Source: Eriocheir sinensis
Lineage: Eukaryota > Arthropoda > Malacostraca > Decapoda > Varunidae
Reading direction: 5' to 3'
Length of the DNA stretch: 64,000 nucleotides
Assembly (NCBI RefSeq): GCF_024679095.1
Contig: NC_066513.1
Location: forward strand, 2,934,023-2,998,022
A program made the position numbers and the translations under genes. The notes beneath the pieces are model-generated. The model was not told the DNA's origin and searched no databases. It saw only the letters and a program-made list of their open reading frames with translations. Positions 41,659 to 64,000 of the stretch are shown here, in pieces. How positions within the stretch are numbered: the stretch's first letter is position 1; each line of letters opens with the position of its first letter.

Positions 41659-42050
41659 CCATATCACCGAGATATCCACTCAGGCACCCAGTCTCAGTCT
41701 CACTCGTGTGAGGAAGATATGAGGGACACCATGAGCAACTGGCTAGTATTGGTACCGGTACTGAGCAGTCTGGTACCGGTACTGGTACCAGTACCTGGGC
41801 ACTCTTATTGTTGAGTAGCATGGCAGCGTGGGTACTGTACTGTTGTTCAAGTAGCGCGCGGGAAGAACTGGGCTCGGCAGTGTGGCCGTGGCGCCGTGTG
41901 AGTCCAGTTGCGTGAGACATCTGGTGGCCACTCCATAATATATTGCATATTAGTGAAAAAAAAGTGTAAATTAAACATTTATTTGGATTTTGGACCCCGC
42001 GTTATTTCAAAAACGCGTAAACCAAACTCACGTAAATCGAGAGTTACCTG
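41511..42050. mobile_element. 540-bp MITE with TA target duplication
   Basis: Termini are CAGGTAACTC at the left and GAGTTACCTG at the right, with inverted homology extending into CGATTTAYG. TA flanks both ends (41509-41510, 42051-42052). It has no coding content; a short (GA)n and a GGTACCGGTACTG-rich palindromic stretch lie inside. This fits a Tc1/mariner-type MITE. A partial copy lies at 40134-40264. Confidence 0.88.
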
Positions 42051-42052
42051 TA

Positions 42053-44744
42053 CTCCATTTACTACGATTCCCCAATGAGGCACGGTCTCTCACTCACTCG
42101 CTGGTCCCCCAACAAGGATAGACTGTCACACGCGGCAGCCATGTTTACTTTGTGACGTCATGAAAACGTCACAAGGTTACGTGAGTGAAAATACTCTATT
42201 GGGTAGCTACTTACTTCAAGATGTCAGGAATGCAGTTTATAGCTGGGGAGCGGCTTGTGATAAACCTTTGAAGAAGTTAGGGCCATAAATTTGATATGAA
42301 GCTTTTTTATTGTGTTGCCCATAGTGGCTACAGGACCATTACCCAGTGTAGCATACAGGTTAACCATTCTCTTATAATTAAATAATTGTCAACATTATCT
42401 ATATCAGAACTTCTTATACCGACTGTTTAGTGGCAGACACTGGTACACCAAAGGCTGACTCTGTTTACCCTCTTTACAGCAAGGAACATCCTGCCCACTC
42501 CATGCAGCACAATCTACTATAGACCATATACAAAAATATTGTCCATGAGTGCCCAGAAACCATGTGTGTGAAACCCTTTTGCCAAGAATGATATGTGGAG
42601 GGCCCAGGCCTTGAATAGGGGGACATACACCCTTGTTTTTCATTGGTCCCCAAAAGAGGCAAGATTGTTAAATTTTGCTGCCCCTTATTTTAGTTTTGTT
42701 TCACCTCGTTATTTGCCCGACTAGTCTTGTAGCTGAATTTTGATTTTACTGGCACATTGTATCTACCATCTTTCCCTCAGGCAACCCAAATCAATATTAA
42801 AATTATTATTTAAATAATGCTATTCAGTCATCTGGCCAGTCTGTTACCCCCCCCCCCCCCTCCTCCTCTACTGTCAGTGCTGTCCCATTTCCTGCCTGTC
42901 ATCCCATCTGACGACTGGCTCAAGAAATGACCCGATGGTTATGACCCCCTTCATCATCACATTCCAGCCATCCATTCTGCCTCTGCTAACACTTGCAAAC
43001 AGTCTTGCAGGTTCTGTTCCATCGCGAGGTAAGAGATGAGTGTAAATTATGTACAAGAGAGGAAAAATATTTTGTAATTTTATTACTTATGCATTTAGGC
43101 TGCACTATACATTATGCTGATTGATTATACAATAACATTATTACAATTTACAAATGATCACTTTGTGGTAATGTGTTTACTGTTTACCCACAGTATTTGG
43201 GCAACAAAGATATGTACATACAAATGAACAAGAGAACACCCTCTCATTTAGCTTGACAAGTTGTTGCCCTCTGGCAGTGTTCAGGAGTTTCAACCCAACA
43301 CAGTTCAAGTGGAGTAACACCTCAACCAACAGCCAGAATGGTGGAGGGACACCAACCACCACTGGCTAAGTGAAGGAGTACCTCCAACTTTGGAACGTGG
43401 AATGGAACTACATCTCACAGAAGGTAGGTTGCAGGGCAGCCTCCACTTCCTTTATACATCCTCTCCACTCATTTTCCCTCACCCTGAGTCACCTCTGCCT
43501 CCACCCAGGGGAACACTACCCTGCAGACACAGGCTTTGAAGGAACAAATTTCATGAGACACAAATGAATATTAAGTTACATAATACATTAGTCTATGCTG
43601 AGAATGAACATCTACTGAAGAGAATATTATCAGGGAATAATCTGGTAGTTATACAGATGGTGACTTTGGGGTTAAACAATGAGGGATTTTCCATGAGTGA
43701 ACAATAAACTGGTGCTTCAAGTGGGTGTCTGAGGCAGGCCGGTGACATGCCTGCCTGGGGAGGTACATGACAGGTATCCTAAGGTAGTGACTTGAGAGTC
43801 TGGCGTTGGTCCACGGTGGCTCAGCGGGACAGCAGCTTTCCGCAACACAAAGGACTAGGAACATAATGGACACCAGGTGACTTGATTATGATATTTGAAC
43901 ATAGTACAACAAACATTTGGTGAAAAAGCTGACTAAGGTATTTCCCTATCATGGGAGTTCATATTTGACTTTGGCAAACCTGGAGCTGTAGCATGTGGGG
44001 GAGCAAACATGGTTAGAAAAGTATTTAAGTAGTTCAAAAAGAGGATCCACAAATGAGGTTTGTAGCATACACAGAATTCTGACAACATTAATAGAAATTA
44101 CAACCAAACAATTACATTATTTTCTAGAATCACTTGCTACATGGAATTGCAATGATTACAACCTTACAATAAGGGCTCCACATGCTACAAAAATCTATGT
44201 CAGTTGATGATCAGATTGGAACTAGGAGCCAGCCTGGGTGTGCTGCACCACCCACTGGAGGATGACCCTGCACCAGGCAGGAGCCCTGGCTCCAGGGTCA
44301 CCACACTTTCCACCTCACTGTATGTACATGTCTACTGCTTGGTCACGTTATGTGCTGTGTCCAGCCAGCCTAGAGTCATATGTTGCACATGCACACAGTC
44401 TATCATCTTGGATATCAAGAGTAAATAATTAAATCACTTTAATTAAAATCTTTTCATTTACAATATCATACAAAGGAAACAAAAAATATTTTGTGTTGCA
44501 ATGCTCAGGTCCCTGACCAAAGCTGTCCTTTCTGCACACTTCAGTCCAGTGGAACTGCAACACAGTATTTGCTGTATCTGAATGGGCCTTCAGAAGAGCA
44601 CCACCACCTCCAAACCTCCAGTGGCCATGAGGATGGGCCTTCAGGGGTCTGCAGCCCCTCACTGGCCTCATACAAAGCAGGAGTAGAGGTCATTAGCAAG
44701 AGTAAGAAGGAAATCACTTGCACTCTATCTGCAGCTGTGCTTCC
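42053..44744. other. downstream of gene 3, no gene seen
   Basis: Presumably holds the 3' UTR of the minus-strand gene ending at 44745. No confident poly(A) signal could be chosen; a candidate AATAAA (minus strand) is near 43078. A C13 run is at about 42847, and a TGACGTCA palindrome at about 42144. No coding region is recognised. Confidence 0.45.
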
Positions 44745-59496
<14,752 letters not shown>

Positions 59497-60074
59497 GGCA
59501 GCCCCCTTACCACGCTTCTTCTCCTGTTCCCCGCGCCCCTCCACGGCTGCCTACGCCCTCCGGCGGGCTCCCTCCAGCAAAGCGAGTTTTAGGGGGTCGG
59601 ACTGCCCCCCGGCGAATCGAAGTGATCACGGTTCAGGTGGCAACACAAGTCTCTGCCACGTGTCGCCGCCATGCCTCGCCGGGGCCACGCGATGGGCACC
59701 GCGGCGGTGTCCCTGCTCGGCGGTACAACTTTCTCAGCCTGCAAGATAACGAAGGGCCTCGCTACCTTCCACACAGGCGCGGCCAACAGGTGGTCACACG
59801 GCGGCACGGGTCTGGCCGGCAGCACGCACCGTGACGACGGACGCGGCGGCAGCAGCAGCAGCAGAAGCGGCAGCAGGTGCAACATTACTGGATAAAAATA
59901 CCTACAATAACCCAATAACAATGCCAACTAGAATACCGTAGTGGCAGCAAGAGGTTGCATCACCACCCCCACCCCCTCACCCCGACCCATAAGTTGCACC
60001 CGATAGGGACTTGCCTCCCGCCCTGACGAGCCACCGGGAGCGTGATGGTAACATGGTGGTGGGGACGTGGTCAC

Positions 60075-60183
<109 letters not shown>

Positions 60184-60479
60184 AAAGGCAGCAGGCAAGA
60201 GGATCAATACACTTCACAATAACACCTGCCGGCATCCCGCCAGCGGGCACCGCCGCTGAAATCAAGACTGCCGCTAATTTAATATTAAATATCAGCAACA
60301 CCTGCTTCGCCCTCCCCTAAATTGCTCGCTCTGGGTGTTTGCTCTCTTATTGTTTCCTCACAGTGCACGATGGATTTGCTTCCCCGACCGTCTCTTGCCT
60401 TGTGTGGGGCATAACATACTTTTGAGATCAGTAATGTTAAGTTTTCTGTAACTGGGTGCTGCGTGGGGTCTAGGTCCGT

Positions 60480-60680
60480 AATCTTTGTCGCTTTCAGCTC
60501 GCACAAGTAGGTTTCCCAAGGCCACAAGATGTTAATCGGGTTCTAATGAGTGTTTTCCACGTGCATGATGCAGAGCCCTTGTCAAACTATTACTAGGCTC
60601 ATAAAACTACCCATGGAAATACTAACACCTTGTGAAGTGTGTGTGCGTAAGCCCCGAAATGTTTAAGGATATCCACCCTG
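60480..60680 (-). repeat. dispersed ~190-bp repeat, copy 4
   Basis: Minus-strand copy with TTAAACATTTCGGGGCTTAC, TTTCCATGGGTAGTTTTATG, AATAGTTTGACAAGG, CACTCATTAGAACCCGATTA and GGCCTTGGGAAA. It is the longest alignment partner of the 23.8-kb copy. Confidence 0.65.
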
Positions 60681-61080
60681 GAGCTCTGTTCGTCCGTAAT
60701 AACAAAGGGCAACGAGGCGGATACAATACCACTCTTTATGGCTGTAAATATACGGCTTCCGAGTGTAAGGTATGTAGAAGAATAAGAAAAAGAAAGGTGG
60801 AATGACTTGGATGGTAATCTGAGGAAAAAAGTGGAACGGATAAAAAACACGCTTTATAGCGGTAAATGTTTGTCAGGTGTTGCTTACGAGCGTTCGGTGT
60901 ATGAGGGAACAAGAAAGTGAATGGAAAAGGAAGCGATGAGAGCTGTAAGGTGAGGCGCGGAGAGAAGGGAGTCGACGGGGACGCAGATCAGCACCATCGG
61001 AGAAATAACATATCTGATTGGGACGTGTTGCCTCTAGGGAGGGTCGGCTTCAAGGGTGGACGGACGGATACTGTCGCTGT
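60681..61080. other. intergenic, no gene seen
   Basis: Unremarkable mixed sequence up to the triplet array. Confidence 0.5.
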
Positions 61081-61082
61081 TG

Positions 61083-61091
61083 CTGCTGCTG

Positions 61092-61130
<39 letters not shown>

Positions 61131-61300
61131 TTTCTACTACAACTGCTACTTTTCAATGAGCAGCCCACAGCGCCGGTAGACTCTCGTGAGGGACCTTGGT
61201 GGACGGCCCCAGCTTGTTAGTGGCGTGGGGCTTTTTTTCTGCCGTGATAAATGATCCTTGCTTGGCCCATTCTGGTACTACTACTACTATTGCCACCACC

Positions 61301-61360
<60 letters not shown>

Positions 61361-61384
61361 GCTACTACTACTACTATTGCCACC

Positions 61385-61421
<37 letters not shown>

Positions 61422-61424
61422 TTG

Positions 61425-61463
<39 letters not shown>

Positions 61464-61471
61464 TTACCACC

Positions 61472-61508
<37 letters not shown>

Positions 61509-61519
61509 TTGCCGCCACC

Positions 61520-61550
<31 letters not shown>

Positions 61551-61559
61551 TTGCCGCCG

Positions 61560-61656
<97 letters not shown>

Positions 61657-61732
61657 CACCACCACCACGACTACTACTATTGCCGCCACCACCACCACCA
61701 CAACCACTACTACTACTACTACTACTACTACA
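61083..61732. repeat. compound triplet arrays (CTA/CCA)n
   Basis: A CTG/CTA array at 61083-61135, about 140 bp of unique sequence, then a 61275-61732 array alternating (CTA)n with (CCA)n blocks separated by TTGCC or TTACC. At least seven blocks are visible. Confidence 0.95.
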
Positions 61733-61877
61733 GTACTAATACTGACACTCAGTAACTATGTGCACGTGACTCTCCGAGGATTTGGGGATTCAAGAGTCGT
61801 TTGAAAGGAAAATCAAAAGTTGTGAAAACAATAATAGACAAAAGTAATAACAATTATGATAATGTTATGATGATGAT

Positions 61878-61897
61878 AATAATAATAATAAACTATG

Positions 61898-61958
<61 letters not shown>

Positions 61959-61972
61959 CAATAACAATAAAC
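61878..61972. repeat. (AAT)n microsatellite
   Basis: About 95 bp, ending in AAC triplets. Confidence 0.95.
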
Positions 61973-61999
61973 AAGTCGCGGGACACCACCAGAGCTCCC

Positions 62000-62676
62000 T
62001 TCATCGCTGAACATCAAGGCGGCTGACGCGACGCGGTACCGAGTTCACGGCGACGAACATTCCGTGGCTGCTGGTGACATTGCTCTCGCAGCCGAATGAT
62101 TATCTTGCATAAATAATACAAGAGATGCTTCTAGAGAGGCGGCTCAGCATGTCAATGCGGCTCTCTTACCAAAATTGGCCCACTAGACACTCGGATTAGT
62201 CGGCGAAGCTTTAGCGTCCAGGCAAGCTAAATGTCTTTAAAGTTTGAGAACGTTTCCCCCCAAGACATTAATCATTCGCTTCTTTTACCGGAGGAAACTT
62301 CTCCGTTTCCACGACTACCGGTTATCATGAGGGAAACTTCGGAGGGAACCAGCATAGAAGGTTCGAGTAGTCTTTGGCCCAACACCAGGCACTCCTTTCC
62401 TTGTGACGCGACTTTCCCTGGCCTTCGCGGCGCCTCCGGCAAGTGCGGTCACTCTGGGTCTCAGGGGCGTGGGCGTGACGGCCCCGACAGGCTGAGTGCA
62501 TCTCTCGCTCAAGAGACAAATGAGGAAGCAGCGCGATGGGTTAATGTTTGTCGCCGCGCCTCTCGTCGCCGCGGTCCCAATCAATCTGTGGTGACAGTTA
62601 TTTTGTCCCCCACGCAGGGCCAGGCTCGCGGTGCCAAGTCCTCCTTCCTCAGCGATATACCTTTGTAGTGAGACCT

Positions 62677-62680
<4 letters not shown>
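62000..62680. other. intergenic, no gene supported
   Basis: A 145-codon ORF at 62231-62668 shows no domain, signal or convincing composition and is not called. Confidence 0.45.

Positions 62681-62722
<42 letters not shown>
62681..62722. repeat. (CT)n microsatellite
   Basis: About 42 bp of CT. Confidence 0.95.
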
Positions 62723-62725
<3 letters not shown>

Positions 62726-62869
62726 CCAGTACGGAACCTTCCCCCCCACCGGGATGAGGCAGGCTGGCCACACCTGGCGGGGCCGGACGTCCACACAAGG
62801 ACCATAACTCGTTTAATCAGCGCCTCCTTCCCCACCCGCTGCCGGCCTCACCCTCCACCCACTGCCACT

Positions 62870-63205
62870 ACACCGGCACTAGCTCACCAGCACAACCCAC
62901 TACTCATGTACACACAGGAACCAAGCACCAGCACAACCCACCCACTGCCCTCTATAGGAACACCAACGCAACCATCGCTGACACGGGCACCAGCACAACA
63001 CACCCACCGCCCTGTATACGAGCGCCAACCCAACCGCCTCTGACACAGGCACCACCACACCCACCCCCTGCCCACTGTAAACGGGCACCAGCACAACCCA
63101 CCCACCGCCCTGTATACGAGCACCAACGGAAGTCTCTGACACGGGCACCAGCACACACAACTCTTAGTCTCTGTACTCGGGTCCCAGCACACCTCATGTA
63201 CATAG
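62870..63205. repeat. degenerate minisatellite, units of about 63 and 36 bp
   Basis: The block GCACCAGCACAAC(A/C)CACCCAC recurs at about 62925, 62990, 63086 and, shorter, 63147, with GCCCTGTATACGAG and CTGACACGG between. Units are diverged, so it is an old array. Confidence 0.75.
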
Positions 63206-63764
63206 GCGCCCTTTAAGACGGACATCACTCTGACTCACCCTTAAACCTGCGCTGCTACGCCCCCAGCGCCGCAGAAAACAAGCCCCTGCTCAACCGAACA
63301 CACTCACTCTATTTGGGTTTTTCGGCAGCGGAATGAAAATAAATTGATTTTTTCCTTACTCTATATATGCAAAGCCAAGGATTGACAGTGATGTCTTCTG
63401 AATGATCCTGCGGGGCCCTGGGATGCCTGGCGAGGGGTGGGGGAGGGGGACAAGGATGGGGAGCGTGAAACTTGCAAGGATAAGTTTGTTTTTCGTCGCC
63501 GGTAGTATCAACTTCCGTTCTCTTCCCTGCAGTTCTTAGGTCGGAAGTCCAACCATTCCGGCCCAGGCTTCAGCCCTAAACACTCCAAACTACGCCAGCC
63601 CGTCGTAGCGTCGTGGTTTACTATGCAAGATTGAATGTGCGGACAATCTTCGAAGGTGGCTGGTCAGTCTGGACTCTTGAGGAACCTGCAGGCTATGGCG
63701 AGGCAGACAGCGCGGAGATGGATGATACTGGCCGCACCGTTATCCAGAATCAAGCGTTTTGTGT
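63206..63764. other. intergenic, no gene seen
   Basis: Nothing recognised apart from a G-rich run near 63433-63460. Confidence 0.5.
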
Positions 63765-63990
63765 AATTTTTAAACATTTCGGCGGCCAAGCTCACATATT
63801 TGACACGGCTTTCGCAGGAAATTGCAGTATTTCCAGGGGAGGTTTAAGGACCCCGGCGGTAGTTTGATCTTTCCTCTGTACGAAAAAAACAAAGAAAACA
63901 CTCATGAGAACCCGAATGATCTCCTTTTTGGCCTTTGGAAATAGCTGGTGTGAGAGGCAGGAGTGTCTGAGTATTTCAACCTTAGTTCCT
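63765..63990 (+). repeat. dispersed ~190-bp repeat, copy 5
   Basis: TTAAACATTTCGGCGG, ACCCCGGCGGTAGTTTGATC, CACTCATGAGAACCCGAATG and GCCTTTGGAAATAGCTG match the other copies. It extends to GAGAGGCAGGAGTGTCTGAG and may run past the window edge. Confidence 0.65.
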
Positions 63991-64000
63991 ACACCTAAAT

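Noticed and set aside
61153..61804. Poly-Val, poly-Thr, poly-Leu and poly-Tyr ORFs
   Set aside because: Translations of the (CTA/CCA)n array in several frames.
62231..62668. 145-codon plus-strand ORF
   Set aside because: No recognisable motif or splice context; a minus-strand ORF overlaps most of it, so openness is due to base composition.

Overview
This window looks like nuclear DNA of a decapod crustacean, most probably a crab. The signs are a calcified-cuticle-type protein gene, intron-split genes with GT-AG junctions, non-LTR retrotransposons, tRNA-derived SINEs, and a very high load of microsatellites: (CA)n, (GA)n, (TA)n and triplet arrays. The species call is an inference; no species-specific marker was seen.

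Three host genes are supported, all on the minus strand. (1) A two-exon cuticle protein gene at 1957-2726 has a TATA box, signal peptide, four crustacean cuticle motifs and a poly(A) signal. (2) A six-exon gene at 14838-31241 encodes a 336-residue type II membrane protein of the core 1 beta-1,3-galactosyltransferase (C1GALT1-like) family; every exon phase joins cleanly. (3) An eight-exon model at 44745-59496 joins in phase to 515 residues. Its first exon is the weakest part. The protein has a basic/His-rich N-terminus, a segment resembling the last helix of a Dbl-family PH domain, an alpha-helical region and an acidic tail; a RhoGEF-like identity is only tentative. A possible partial exon lies at 1-265 and a broken THAP-domain exon at about 40.63-40.83 kb.

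The rest is a transposon graveyard with good fossil evidence. Intron 2 of the galactosyltransferase holds a 1003-bp TA-flanked palindromic element, and a non-LTR retrotransposon that was interrupted twice: by a SINE, and by a second copy of its own family in the opposite orientation. Intron 1 holds a nearly full-length CR1-type LINE. Upstream of the gene (31.3-42.1 kb) lie another CR1-type LINE inside an RNase H-bearing LINE, a decayed Mutator-like transposase region with an internal duplication, a 1215-bp TA-flanked element with almost identical long inverted repeats, and a 540-bp TA-flanked MITE. Gene 3 carries a 2177-bp TTAA-flanked piggyBac-like element in an intron. Several insertions have a matching empty site inside this same window.

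Two patterns stand out. Copies of one CR1-type LINE family are bounded on both sides by (CT)n in the element's own orientation, and three copies of one tRNA-SINE family are bounded on both sides by (CA)n, as if these microsatellites are the insertion targets. Between 7.03 and 13.67 kb lies a 6.6-kb G-rich minisatellite (unit about 25 bp, roughly 260 copies) with a higher-order period near 1.36 kb. It is free of stop codons in all three forward frames over long stretches and so produces large spurious ORFs.
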